Of a stretch of DNA of 64,000 nucleotides, positions 16,808 through 24,551 are shown piece after piece. Source of the DNA: Hyphomicrobium sp. GTDB taxonomy: Bacteria; Pseudomonadota; Alphaproteobacteria; Rhizobiales; Hyphomicrobiaceae. The notes under the pieces are model-generated. The model had not been told where the DNA came from. It worked only from the letters and a program-made list of their open reading frames with translations, and ran no database searches. Numbering within the stretch: the first letter of the stretch is position 1; every line of letters starts with the position of its first letter. The DNA lies in contig NZ_WBUE01000003.1 in NCBI RefSeq assembly GCF_009026145.1, positions 1 through 64,000 on the forward strand, written 5' to 3'. The position numbers and the translations under genes were made by a program.

Positions 16808-17080
16808 TCACTCACGAGCAACTAGATTGTATATCCAGGCGAAGATCGCACCAGCTATGAACCCAACCAATGCGAGGCCTATCAGGCCGCACAGAAAGCG
16901 GATGAGGTTGAAGGGCTGCGTCGATTTGATTGGGTTCAAATCGAGCCCGTGCGCAAACGAGTTGAAGAATGCCACCACCCCATCCGGCCAGATCGCGACC
17001 GCCACCGCACAGAGCGTGTTGAGAACGGCGAGCGTGATGGCGGCTGCTATGCCAACTGAAGACGGACTGAGCGTTTCCAT
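16808..17080 (-). CDS. DUF5676 family membrane protein
   Basis: Ninety residues with two hydrophobic helices flanking a conserved [11 protein letters not shown] segment, the pattern of DUF5676 proteins. It ends 5 bases before the copper ATPase start. These small proteins are regularly found next to heavy-metal ATPases, but their role is unknown. Confidence 0.75.
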   Translation of the reverse strand: METLSPSSVGIAAAITLAVLNTLCAVAVAIWPDGVVAFFNSFAHGLDLNPIKSTQPFNLIRFLCGLIGLALVGFIAGAIFAWIYNLVARE

Positions 17081-17179
17081 AACCGGTCTCCCTTTATCAC
17101 GCGAATTCGCGGCCGGGTGGGGCCTCGCAGATCTCCTTTCCGCAAGCAGGGGCTCCGACTGGGATCACCTTCATCTCCG

Positions 17180-17962
17180 TCAGTGAAAGACCATGCCTGC
17201 GACGTGGAAGCCCGCATCCGCGTGCACGATCTCGCCAGTGATCGAGGCAGCATAGTCACTGGCGAGCAGTGCCGAGACGCGTCCGACTTCGCACGCGTCG
17301 ATCGCACGCCGCAGCGGGGCCTTGGCAGCGGCCTCGCTGAGCAGCTCGTCAAAATGCTCGATACCGGAGGCGGCGCGCGTCTTGATGGGGCCGGCCGAGA
17401 TGGCGTTGACGCGAATGTCCTTGGGCCCGAGCTCGTGGGCAAGGTAGCGAACCGAGGCTTCCAGTGCGGCCTTGACGGGGCCCATGACATTGTAGTGGTC
17501 GACGACTTTCTCGGCCCCGTAATAGCTGAGCGTGAGAAGGCTGCCGCCATTCGTCATCAGGGGCTCGGCGAGTCGCGCCATGCGGATGAAGGAGTGGCAG
17601 GAGATCAACATCGATTCCGCGAAGCCATCCGCCGAGCAATCGACGAGCCGGCCATGCAGATCTTCTTTGCGTGCCCAGGCAATGGCATGAAACACGACGT
17701 CGATGCGTCCCCACTTCTGCCTGACGGCATCAAACACGGCCTCAAGTTGTCCGGGGACGGCGACGTTGCACGGCATCAGTATCTCTGCGCCGAGCTCGGC
17801 GGCGAGCGGCGCGACGTAAGGTTTGGCCTTGTCGTTCAAGTAGGTCATGGCTAGGTCGGCTCCCGCGCCGCGCAAGTGCTTTGCTGCCCACCATGCGAGA
17901 CTGTCCGCATTCGCCACGCCAACGACCAGCGCCTTTCGTCCCTTGAGATCGATGACTTCCAT
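17180..17962 (-). CDS. fabI: Enoyl-ACP reductase (NADH)
   Basis: A 260-residue short-chain dehydrogenase of the FabI type, which carries out the last reduction in each fatty-acid elongation round. The cofactor loop is ALVVGVANADSLAW (about 11-24). The catalytic Tyr 157 and Lys 164 sit in HYNVMGPVKAALEAS with the upstream SYYGAEK. The C-terminal AGPIKTRAASGI matches the substrate-binding lid. Its place among copper genes, rather than in a fatty-acid operon, suggests a second FabI copy for membrane repair or remodelling under metal stress. Confidence 0.9.
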   Translation of the reverse strand: MEVIDLKGRKALVVGVANADSLAWWAAKHLRGAGADLAMTYLNDKAKPYVAPLAAELGAEILMPCNVAVPGQLEAVFDAVRQKWGRIDVVFHAIAWARKEDLHGRLVDCSADGFAESMLISCHSFIRMARLAEPLMTNGGSLLTLSYYGAEKVVDHYNVMGPVKAALEASVRYLAHELGPKDIRVNAISAGPIKTRAASGIEHFDELLSEAAAKAPLRRAIDACEVGRVSALLASDYAASITGEIVHADAGFHVAGMVFH

Positions 17963-18025
17963 TCCGTGCGATCCTGGTTCCTTTGAAGGGGCATGGCGAG
18001 CTCGTCGAGCATTCTTTATACGCGG

Positions 18026-18589
18026 CTATTGCCCCTGCTTCTTGAGCCACTCCTGCAAGCCGGCGATCTCTGCCTCATTCGCCTTGACGACGTCTTCGGC
18101 GGCCTTCTTGACCTCCGCGTCCTTGCCGAACGCCAGCACGACCTTGGCCATGTCGACCCCGGCTTGATGGTGCGCGATCAGGCGTTTGGTGAAGTCGATA
18201 TCGGCATTGCCTGAAAATGGGAGCACCATATCCTGGTTCATCTTGTTGATGATCCCGTTGAAGGCTTGGCTCGCGGGACCTGTATCGCCCTGGGGCTGCA
18301 TGGCCATGCCACCGCCCATCATCTTGCCATGCATCTCCTGCATCATCTTCATCATGGGCATGTCCTTGCCGCCCATCATGCAGCCCATGCCGCCCATCTT
18401 CCCGCCCATGCCATCCTTCTGCATGGGAGCGGAAGCCTCGGGTTGCGCCTGCTGCGCCGGAGCGGCAGGTGCTGCCCCACCTTCAGGGTGGTGACCTTCG
18501 TGCCCGGATTGGGCGAAAGCCCCTGTCGTCGCGGCCAAAACTAGACCCGTGACTGCCATCGCTACCGATAACCGCTTCATCGCCTGCAT
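18026..18589 (-). CDS. DUF305 periplasmic protein with Met-rich linker
   Basis: A 187-residue exported protein. After the signal peptide comes a His/Pro stretch and a long Met/Gly segment (about 60-100) with many MxxM and MGGM copies. A C-terminal DUF305 domain of the four-helix ferritin-like type follows, with the conserved FTKRLIAHHQAGVDMAKVVL. Met-rich segments bind Cu(I); DUF305 proteins are common in copper clusters. GGGAG stands 8 bases before the ATG. Confidence 0.85.
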   Translation of the reverse strand: MQAMKRLSVAMAVTGLVLAATTGAFAQSGHEGHHPEGGAAPAAPAQQAQPEASAPMQKDGMGGKMGGMGCMMGGKDMPMMKMMQEMHGKMMGGGMAMQPQGDTGPASQAFNGIINKMNQDMVLPFSGNADIDFTKRLIAHHQAGVDMAKVVLAFGKDAEVKKAAEDVVKANEAEIAGLQEWLKKQGQ

Positions 18590-18675
18590 AGTTCAATCTC
18601 CCAGATAGATGCAGTCGTCGAACCTCAACAACATGCTCGACGCGTACGCCTGCGGGCCCTCGTGACAACCAATGC

Positions 18676-18834
18676 TCAGCCCCTAGGAAGATGCACGGCC
18701 CCCAAATAGACGGCCGCGATCGCGAAGATGAGCGCGAGAATTGCCGCCGCGACGAAGCCAATTCTCCTGAATGAGCGCTTGCTCTCCGCTGCCTGCAGCC
18801 GCTCTATCAGCGTCTGGTACACGTGCTCTGTCAT
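18676..18834 (-). CDS. Small single-pass membrane protein
   Basis: Fifty-two residues. A charged N-terminus (MTEHVYQTLIERLQAAESKR) precedes one strong hydrophobic helix. AGGAGG lies 6 bases before the ATG. It lies between the DUF305 and Spy-like genes in the same run. No family was recognised. Confidence 0.65.
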   Translation of the reverse strand: MTEHVYQTLIERLQAAESKRSFRRIGFVAAAILALIFAIAAVYLGAVHLPRG

Positions 18835-18878
18835 CGCAGCCTCCTGTCTGCTTTGAACAACTCCGCTGCGTCGCGGCG

Positions 18879-19442
18879 TTACATCATGCAGCCCATCGAA
18901 GTGAGAACCTCATCCGCCCTCTTCTTCTGATCAGGCGCCAGTGCGGCATAGAGTGCGGCCAGCGGCGGCTTGATTACCTGGAGCGCTTTGACCCGCGCTT
19001 CCATTGCCGTTAGATGCATATCGAGCCGCTCGACCGGGGTCATGTCTGACACGCGGCCCTTCATTGTCTGCCGCGTGTCGTGCATGCTTTGAAGATTGGC
19101 CCTCAATGCGTCGGCATATGCATTCCACAGCTGCCTCTGGGCGTCAGTGATGGCCAGCTCTGCCTCGAGAAAGGCCATGCGGCCTTCAGTGAATGACGGC
19201 ATGTCCTCACTGCGCATCATACCGCCCATCATGGGGCAATTGCCGTTCATTATTCCCAACATCGGGCCGACACCTCGCATCATGTGCCACGGATCGTCGA
19301 GCGCCTGCTGGGCAGACGTGGTCGGCGGCCGATGATGAGGGGCCAAAGGTTCTTGTGCGAGTGCTCCGGAGATCGCGGCGACCAGCAGGCCCGCAATCGC
19401 CGTTGCTGTCGAGACACGGTTTGCAGCCTTGGTCATATCCAT
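18879..19442 (-). CDS. Spy/CpxP (LTXXQ)-type periplasmic protein
   Basis: A 187-residue exported protein of the LTXXQ/Spy family. Signal peptide 1-29. The helical core has ITDAQRQLWNAYADALRANL and a second repeat-like LAALYAALAPDQKKRADEVL, which corresponds to the two LTxxQ motifs. Met clusters near 60-80 and the final GCMM probably bind metal. Spy-type proteins act as periplasmic chaperones or metal sensors under envelope stress, including copper stress. Confidence 0.8.
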   Translation of the reverse strand: MDMTKAANRVSTATAIAGLLVAAISGALAQEPLAPHHRPPTTSAQQALDDPWHMMRGVGPMLGIMNGNCPMMGGMMRSEDMPSFTEGRMAFLEAELAITDAQRQLWNAYADALRANLQSMHDTRQTMKGRVSDMTPVERLDMHLTAMEARVKALQVIKPPLAALYAALAPDQKKRADEVLTSMGCMM

Positions 19443-19467
19443 TCTCCTGTGATGGGCGGAGCGCCAG

Positions 19468-19671
19468 CTACTTGCTCGACTTACCGCTCCCGCAACAGCA
19501 CGGATCGCCGGCCGAGTGGTGGGAGTGCTCCGCCTTGGAACCGGCGGTCGGATTGACTTTCTCCTGCGTGGCCGATTGCGCCTTCTCGTCTTTCAGGAGA
19601 CCGCCACCGCAACAGCCCTGCTTCTTCGGCTCGTGTGAGGGGTGTTCGTGAGGGTGCGCGCTCTTCGACAT
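19468..19671 (-). CDS. Small His/Cys-rich metal-binding-like protein
   Basis: Sixty-seven residues without a signal peptide: HPHEHPSHEP, then CCGGG, then HSHHSAGDPCCCGSGKSSK. AAGGAG stands 7 bases before the ATG. The CC and CCC clusters with flanking His are suited to soft-metal binding in the cytoplasm, similar in style to small metallothionein-like proteins. The function is inferred from composition only. Confidence 0.7.
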   Translation of the reverse strand: MSKSAHPHEHPSHEPKKQGCCGGGLLKDEKAQSATQEKVNPTAGSKAEHSHHSAGDPCCCGSGKSSK

Positions 19672-19714
19672 GTCCGTCTCCTTATTTCGAGATATGATTC
19701 CAATCAGGTTGACA

Positions 19715-19966
19715 TCAGCAGCCATGGCGGTGCCGTCGACCTTCTTCCGTAGGGGTTGTGTCGCTATGTGCGGCGTGCGGCGTCGCACCCGCCGTTGCCG
19801 GCAGTGGCTGCCCGTCGCGAGAGAGCTCCGCGTCGCGCCGGCCGCGTCCGTGCTCATGACCACGGCGCCCCCGGCCATGCCCATGTCCGCCGTGGCCGAA
19901 CGTGTGCAACGCGAGAAACACGAGGGCGAAGGCGATCCAGGTCCAGTTGTTTGCAATCCATTCCAT
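19715..19966 (-). CDS. Small His/Gly-rich membrane protein
   Basis: Eighty-three residues: one N-terminal membrane helix (WIANNWTWIAFALVFLALH), then FGHGGHGHGRGRRGHEHGRG and a basic tail. AAGGA lies 8 bases before the ATG at 19966. It resembles a shortened DUF2933-type protein. A role in binding metal at the membrane is inferred from composition. Confidence 0.65.
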   Translation of the reverse strand: MEWIANNWTWIAFALVFLALHTFGHGGHGHGRGRRGHEHGRGRRDAELSRDGQPLPATAGATPHAAHSDTTPTEEGRRHRHGC

Positions 19967-20033
19967 CGTCTTGTTCCTTTCTCTCGCTACGTCGGTCCAC
20001 CCAATGCGATCGGACCTCCGGGGCTCGGGCTCG

Positions 20034-21287
20034 TCACTCGGCCGCGATTGGCACGCTGGGTCGCTGTGTATCTCTGGCCGCAAGCGCTGCTTCGCGGGCG
20101 GCGATGTAGTCGCGCGTGAGGGGGACCGCGTCCTGTTGTTTGGCGAGCTGAATTTGGAACACCATCAACCCGCAGTGTCGGAACGCGCATTCGCAGGCGG
20201 CGAGATAGAACTCCCACATGCGGCAGAAACGCTCGTCATAGAGGGCCTTGGCTTCCTCCCGCCGCGCAAGAAAGCGCTCGCGCCAGGCCCTTAGTGTCTC
20301 CGCATAGTGGAGACGCAGGATCTCGATGTCGGTGACGATGAGACCAGCGCGTTCGACAGCAGGCAAGACCTCGGAAAGCGCCGGGACATAGCCGCCGGGG
20401 AAGATGTACTTCGCGATCCAGGGATTGCAGGCACCGGGACCGTCCATGCGGCCGATCGAGTGGAGCAGCATCACCCCGTCGTCGGCCAGGAGCTCCGACG
20501 CCTTATTGAAAAAGGCACCGTAGTAGCCGACCCCCACATGCTCGAACATGCCGACCGACACGATGCGGTCGAAGGTGCCTCGAACCGCGCGGTAATCCTG
20601 CAGGCGGAAGCTGATACGGGATGCAAGGTTGCGTTCCCGGGCACGCGCATTGGCGATTCCCAGCTGCTCCTCGGAAAGGGTGACGCCCGTCACCTCGGCG
20701 CCGCAGAGGTCGGCGAGATACAGCGCGAGGCCGCCCCATCCGCAACCGATGTCGAGAACACGCTGACCCGGCTCGACGAGGAGCTTGGCAGCGATATGCC
20801 GCTTCTTGGCGAGCTGCGCCTCAGCTAGGCCCTGATCCGGCCGTTCGAAGTAGGCGCAGGAGTACTGCCGATCTGGATCGAGGAAGAGATCATATAGGCG
20901 TCCGTCGAGGTCATAGTGGTGCGCGACGTTTTGCTTGGCACGACGCGCACCGTTGCATTGCTCGAGACGTCGGAGCGCGGTGCGCAGGCGGGTGCGGGCT
21001 TTGGCGATCCCGTGCGGCTCCATCAACTTGAGGTTCGAGGCGGCAAGGGAAATCACATCATAGATCGAGCCCTGTGTGACGACGAGGCGGCCATTCATGA
21101 AGAGCTCGCCGAATGCGAGCGCGGGATTAAGAACGAGCTGCCGGACAGCGCCGCTATCTGCGAAACGAATGGCGAGCATGTTGCCGGTACCGTCGCCGAC
21201 CGTGAACCGAGACCCTGACGCGTCCTCGACCTCGAGGGCTCCGTGTTGCACGACCTGCTTGAGAAAGGCGCGAAGTAGCAAGCTCAT
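20034..21287 (-). CDS. cfa: Cyclopropane-fatty-acyl-phospholipid synthase family enzyme
   Basis: A 417-residue enzyme that adds a methylene group from SAM across double bonds of membrane lipids. The N-terminal domain (about 1-120) is followed by the SAM-binding motif VLDIGCGWGGLALYLA and the family motifs SVGMFEHVGVGYYGAFF, YIFPGGYVP and the C-terminal FRMWEFYLAACECAF-type block (here FCRMWEFYLAACECAF). The start at 21287 follows the DUF3141 stop by one base and uses GGAG inside that gene's end. Coupling to DUF3141 and FabI points to membrane lipid remodelling. Confidence 0.9.
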   Translation of the reverse strand: MSLLLRAFLKQVVQHGALEVEDASGSRFTVGDGTGNMLAIRFADSGAVRQLVLNPALAFGELFMNGRLVVTQGSIYDVISLAASNLKLMEPHGIAKARTRLRTALRRLEQCNGARRAKQNVAHHYDLDGRLYDLFLDPDRQYSCAYFERPDQGLAEAQLAKKRHIAAKLLVEPGQRVLDIGCGWGGLALYLADLCGAEVTGVTLSEEQLGIANARARERNLASRISFRLQDYRAVRGTFDRIVSVGMFEHVGVGYYGAFFNKASELLADDGVMLLHSIGRMDGPGACNPWIAKYIFPGGYVPALSEVLPAVERAGLIVTDIEILRLHYAETLRAWRERFLARREEAKALYDERFCRMWEFYLAACECAFRHCGLMVFQIQLAKQQDAVPLTRDYIAAREAALAARDTQRPSVPIAAE

Positions 21288-21288
21288 C

Positions 21289-23112
21289 TCACTCTCCGTA
21301 GATTGTCGCGAACGTGCGCTCCTGGGCTGCGTCACGCAGCCTGCGCGCACTCTCCCAGAAGGCTGATATGTGCTCGATAAGTTGCCGCTCCTGTGCCATG
21401 AGCGGATGATCATCAGCCATCGGATGGCGACCCTTGGCGACTGCGTCGGCCAGCACCGCAAACGCGCCCATCCACGGCACGAACGTCTCCGACCAGAGAT
21501 AGGTCTTCGTGCGCATCGGGTGCAGCCACTGCATGGACAGTGCGAGCCAAGGGTTGGCGACGGCCTTCACCCATGGGCTCATGAACGTGCGGTAGAGCGT
21601 CTCATTGAACTCCGAGACGTTGCGCACGTTCTCGAACGACTTACGCGGATAGTCGAACTGCAGGTCCTCGATCTTGCGCGGATCGAAGCGCACCGAGTAC
21701 TGGTCGCGCCGGCAATCCGGGTCACCGGTCGGATTGTCGATCTTCATCTCAAAGAGACCGGGAGCGAGAGCCTCGATATCGGCGAGATTCTCAAGAATTG
21801 CGCGGTGCTCGAAGCGGGCGACGCTAGCCGAGACAAAGATGCCGAGATGCCCAACGTGCGGATTAGTCAGGTAGACGATGCGCTGCCCTGCCTGCTTGAG
21901 GGCGTCGGTGCTCTCGTAGACGGCAGGAACCCATCCCAGCGCCTGGTGCGGCGGAGTGATGTTGTCGCCATAAGACGCGAAGACGACGAGCGGGCTCTTG
22001 ATCTTGGTGAGATCGACCGTGCAGTGTTCGTCGATCCGCAACTGCCCCTGCTCGAGCTTGTTGCCGACGAACAGGTCCTCGACGATGGTGACGATCTCCT
22101 CGCCGCTCAATCGGTAAAAGCCGTTCCACCAGCGCTCGAAGTCGAGGAAGCGATCACTCTCGCCGTCGATCTTGGTGAAAAGGTTCGCGTACTTGTCCCA
22201 GATGGCGTTTCCAGGTTTGAGGCTCTCGAAGTTCTGCACCAGCCAGGCACCGTCGAAGCGATCCTGGTTGAGGTCGGCCAGAAAGTGCGCCAGCCATACA
22301 CCACCGGAGAATCCGCCCAACACGCGCATCGGGTTTACACCCGGCTCACCCTCCCAATAGGACAAGGGTGAGCCATTGAGCACCGTCGGGCCGACCGATC
22401 CAGGGCAATGCGCCGACAAGAGCGTTGCCGCCCAACCGCCCTGACAATTGCCGTAGAGCACGGGTGCCTTGCCAACATGGCGAGCCGCGACCTCCTCGAC
22501 GAAGCGGCGCAGCGCGCTGAGCACGTCGGCGAGCGTTTGATGCGGGCAGGGCTCGGGGAAAAAGACCACAAAATACACGGGGTGGCCGGTGTGCAGCGCC
22601 ACGCCGACCTCCGACTCGCGCTTGAAGCCGCCCATGCCGGGGCCATGCCCGGCGCGCGGATCGATGACGATCACCGGCGGCTTGGCCGGATCGACGCAAT
22701 CGTCCCAGCAGTCCTCGCCAACTTCGGTGATGCGTAGGAGCGCGTAGTTCACCGGGCGCTCGAACTGCCGTGCGTCGAGAAGTGTCTCGTATTTGAAATT
22801 GAGCAGCGGCGGCAGGCCGGCACGCTCGTGGTCGAGCATGTTGTTGGCGCGCCGGCGCAAGGTGTCGAAAAAGAGGATCGTGCGCTCCAGCACATCTCGC
22901 TGGTAAGCGAGGTAATCGAGGGGTCCAACTTCCAGGGCGTTGCGCAGTTTTGCGGGGAGCTCCTCTTTTCCACTCGCCTTGCCGTGCGGTCGGTCGCGAC
23001 CGGGCCGAGCGGGCGGAGTGGTGACCGAGCGACTCCTGGTCGGTGCCGATAGGACAGGATCGCGCGACGTCACCAGCGGCTTCGTTGTCTTCTTCAGATT
23101 ATCTTCCGCCAT
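21289..23112 (-). CDS. DUF3141 alpha/beta-hydrolase-like protein
   Basis: A 607-residue protein related to poly(3-hydroxyalkanoate) synthases. The lipase-like box LYGNCQGGWAATLLSAHCPG has Cys at the nucleophile position (G-N-C-Q-G-G). Upstream are VIVIDPRAGHGPGMGGF and downstream an acidic residue in FASYGDNITPPHQALGW and a His in PHVGHLGIF, so a full Cys-Asp-His triad can be traced. The first 60 residues are low-complexity. The start at MAEDNLKK gives the usual family length. DUF3141 is often next to phosphate acetyltransferase, FabI and metal genes; its substrate is not established. Confidence 0.85.
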   Translation of the reverse strand: MAEDNLKKTTKPLVTSRDPVLSAPTRSRSVTTPPARPGRDRPHGKASGKEELPAKLRNALEVGPLDYLAYQRDVLERTILFFDTLRRRANNMLDHERAGLPPLLNFKYETLLDARQFERPVNYALLRITEVGEDCWDDCVDPAKPPVIVIDPRAGHGPGMGGFKRESEVGVALHTGHPVYFVVFFPEPCPHQTLADVLSALRRFVEEVAARHVGKAPVLYGNCQGGWAATLLSAHCPGSVGPTVLNGSPLSYWEGEPGVNPMRVLGGFSGGVWLAHFLADLNQDRFDGAWLVQNFESLKPGNAIWDKYANLFTKIDGESDRFLDFERWWNGFYRLSGEEIVTIVEDLFVGNKLEQGQLRIDEHCTVDLTKIKSPLVVFASYGDNITPPHQALGWVPAVYESTDALKQAGQRIVYLTNPHVGHLGIFVSASVARFEHRAILENLADIEALAPGLFEMKIDNPTGDPDCRRDQYSVRFDPRKIEDLQFDYPRKSFENVRNVSEFNETLYRTFMSPWVKAVANPWLALSMQWLHPMRTKTYLWSETFVPWMGAFAVLADAVAKGRHPMADDHPLMAQERQLIEHISAFWESARRLRDAAQERTFATIYGE

Positions 23113-23125
23113 GGTGCTGATTTCC

Positions 23126-23410
23126 CTATCCGCGGCGAGCAGCAAAGAAGTTGAATAGGGCGCCGAAGACGACGGCGACATACCAGCCGTAGACCAGGCT
23201 CTCGCCGAGACCGAGAAGCATCCCAGACGCGTTCCAATCGAAGCCTGGGAAGAACTGCAGCCACGGCAGGTGCATGCGCACATCCGGCACAACGAGGCCG
23301 AGGGCGATGCAGATGAGATAAGAAATGGCGAAGAAGGCGCTCAGGCTCAGCCCGAACGCAATGATCGGGATTTGCGCTTCTCGGCTCGTTGTCTCGTATC
23401 CGGCTGCCAT
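23126..23410 (-). CDS. DUF5676-like membrane protein, second tandem copy
   Basis: Ninety-four residues with two membrane helices: IPIIAFGLSLSAFFAISYLI and LVYGWYVAVVFGALFNFF. Between them is the conserved PWLQFFPGFDW loop. GAGGAAAG stands 4-10 bases before the ATG. It is clearly a paralogue of the upstream gene, with shared FGALFNFF end and QFFP loop. Confidence 0.7.
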   Translation of the reverse strand: MAAGYETTSREAQIPIIAFGLSLSAFFAISYLICIALGLVVPDVRMHLPWLQFFPGFDWNASGMLLGLGESLVYGWYVAVVFGALFNFFAARRG

Positions 23411-23446
23411 GACACTTTCCTCGATCTGCCTGTTGAAGATGGGCAC

Positions 23447-23761
23447 TCAAGCATTCGACATCGCTTCCCCCCTGCTTCGAGCATTCGCTCCGCCCAATCG
23501 GCCTCGGCGTAGAAAGAAGTTGAACAGCGCGCCGAAAACGATCGCGCTGTAAAAGCCATAAGCCAGGCTCTCGATGAGGCCGTGATGGATCCCTGTTTCC
23601 GTCCAGCTAAAGCGCGGGAAGAATTGGAGAAACACGTGCGCGCCGAAGTCGGGGACAATGGCACCCGTCCCGATACAGAGCAGGAATGAGACGGCCAAAA
23701 ACGCGCTTAAGCTGAAGGCCAGAGCAGTGATCGGAATTTGCGACGAGCTGCCGAAGATCAT
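23447..23761 (-). CDS. DUF5676-like membrane protein, first tandem copy
   Basis: One hundred and four residues: IPITALAFSLSAFLAVSFLL, then FLQFFPRFSWTETGIHHGLI, then the second helix ending FGALFNFF and a basic tail. The start at MIFGSSSQ has GAGG at a good distance. It is the first gene of the long minus run; its promoter region carries a CueR operator, a GTAAC direct repeat and an FNR/FixK-like site. Confidence 0.7.
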   Translation of the reverse strand: MIFGSSSQIPITALAFSLSAFLAVSFLLCIGTGAIVPDFGAHVFLQFFPRFSWTETGIHHGLIESLAYGFYSAIVFGALFNFFLRRGRLGGANARSRGEAMSNA

Positions 23762-23867
23762 GCCTTGCCTCACTCGATCGGGACGCTCGCGACCAGCCTT
23801 GCCTGGCTTCGCTCGCCACCGGATTTTCTTCGAGCTCGAACTCTGCCGGCAGCCTGGCCGTGTCGAA

Positions 23868-23881
23868 TTGATCTAAGTCAC
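23868..23881. promoter_or_regulatory. FNR/FixK-like dyad
   Basis: TTGATCTAAGTCAC matches TTGAT-N4-ATCAA perfectly in the left half and in three of five bases on the right. It lies 107-120 bases upstream of the first gene of the minus run. Confidence 0.35.
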
Positions 23882-23908
23882 TGCCGCTGGCCGGCTGAGC
23901 CGCCATTT

Positions 23909-23927
23909 TTGTAACAGGCGGTAACAG
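23909..23927. promoter_or_regulatory. GTAAC direct repeat, copy 1
   Basis: GTAACAGGCG then GTAACAG, period 10 bases (23911 and 23921), about 150 bases upstream of the minus-run start. See the other copies at 43153, 47982, 48722, 51049, 51777 and 54307. Confidence 0.65.
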
Positions 23928-24033
23928 GGGCGCCGTTGGCCGGCCCTTGGGCTAATTTGCCGTCCCAGTTAGATTCAAATTGATCGACGCGACGCCTTTC
24001 ATCACCGGCTCCCGCAGGTGCAAGTCGAGTGAG

Positions 24034-24064
24034 ATGCTAAACCTTCTAACTGTTGGAAGGTCAA
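24034..24064 (-). promoter_or_regulatory. CueR/MerR-type promoter and operator
   Basis: On the minus strand: -35 TTGACC (24064-24059), a 19-base spacer and -10 TAGCAT (24039-24034). The spacer contains most of the perfect dyad ACCTTC-N9-GAAGGT at 24041-24061. Overlong 19-base spacers with a dyad of exactly this type are the hallmark of promoters untwisted by MerR-family activators, and ACCTTCC/GGAAGGT is the CueR box. The promoter faces the minus run. Confidence 0.85.
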
Positions 24065-24092
24065 ACTCGCATTTCGGAGGCTCGGATCGAAG

Positions 24093-24497
24093 ATGCGTAT
24101 TGGCGATGCGGCTCACCGGTCCGGAGTCTCCGCGACGTTGATCAGATATTACGAGAGCAGACGACTGCTGAGCTCAGCCGGCAGGGATGCCAGTGGGTAC
24201 CGGGTCTTCAACGAGCGCAACGTGCAGGAGCTGCGCTTCATCAAGCGTGCGCGATCGCTTGGCTTTCCGATCAAGCAAATCGACGAGTTGCTCGGGCTTT
24301 GGCGCGACAAGCGGCGACCCAGCCGCAAGGTGCGTGTGTTGGCGGTCCGTCACCGTGATACGGTCGCGGCCAGAATGGAAGCACACCGGGCGATTATCGA
24401 CGTGCTGGATCGCCTGATCGACGCCTGCAAGGGCGACGATCGTCCCGACTGTCCCATACTGGATGAACTCAGCGACCGCCGCACTCGCGCGCGCTGA
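24093..24497 (+). CDS. cueR: CueR-type MerR-family copper regulator
   Basis: A 134-residue MerR-family regulator. The winged-helix region is MRIGDAAHRSGVSATLIRYY (1-20) and GYRVFNERNVQELRFIKRAR. A long dimer helix follows. The metal loop is C-KGDDRPD-C: two cysteines seven residues apart followed by PIL, the CueR spacing for linear Cu(I)/Ag(I) binding. It lies 29 bases downstream of a MerR-type operator that faces the minus run. It would activate that run when copper rises and probably represses itself. Confidence 0.9.
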   Translation: MRIGDAAHRSGVSATLIRYYESRRLLSSAGRDASGYRVFNERNVQELRFIKRARSLGFPIKQIDELLGLWRDKRRPSRKVRVLAVRHRDTVAARMEAHRAIIDVLDRLIDACKGDDRPDCPILDELSDRRTRAR

Positions 24498-24551
24498 GCA
24501 CTTGTGAACGCAGCGGCGGCAGCCGGGACGTTATTTTTGAGGAGTAGTTTC

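Larger units (their letters stand above)
23762..24092. other. Divergent control region of the copper island
   Basis: These 331 non-coding bases separate the 20-gene minus run from cueR. Three different regulatory signatures were found in it: an FNR/FixK-like dyad, a GTAAC direct repeat and a MerR-type promoter with its operator. They are listed separately. Confidence 0.75.

Noticed and set aside
21370..22371. A 333-codon frame antisense to DUF3141
   Set aside because: Shadow frame; the DUF3141 motifs on the minus strand settle the coding strand.
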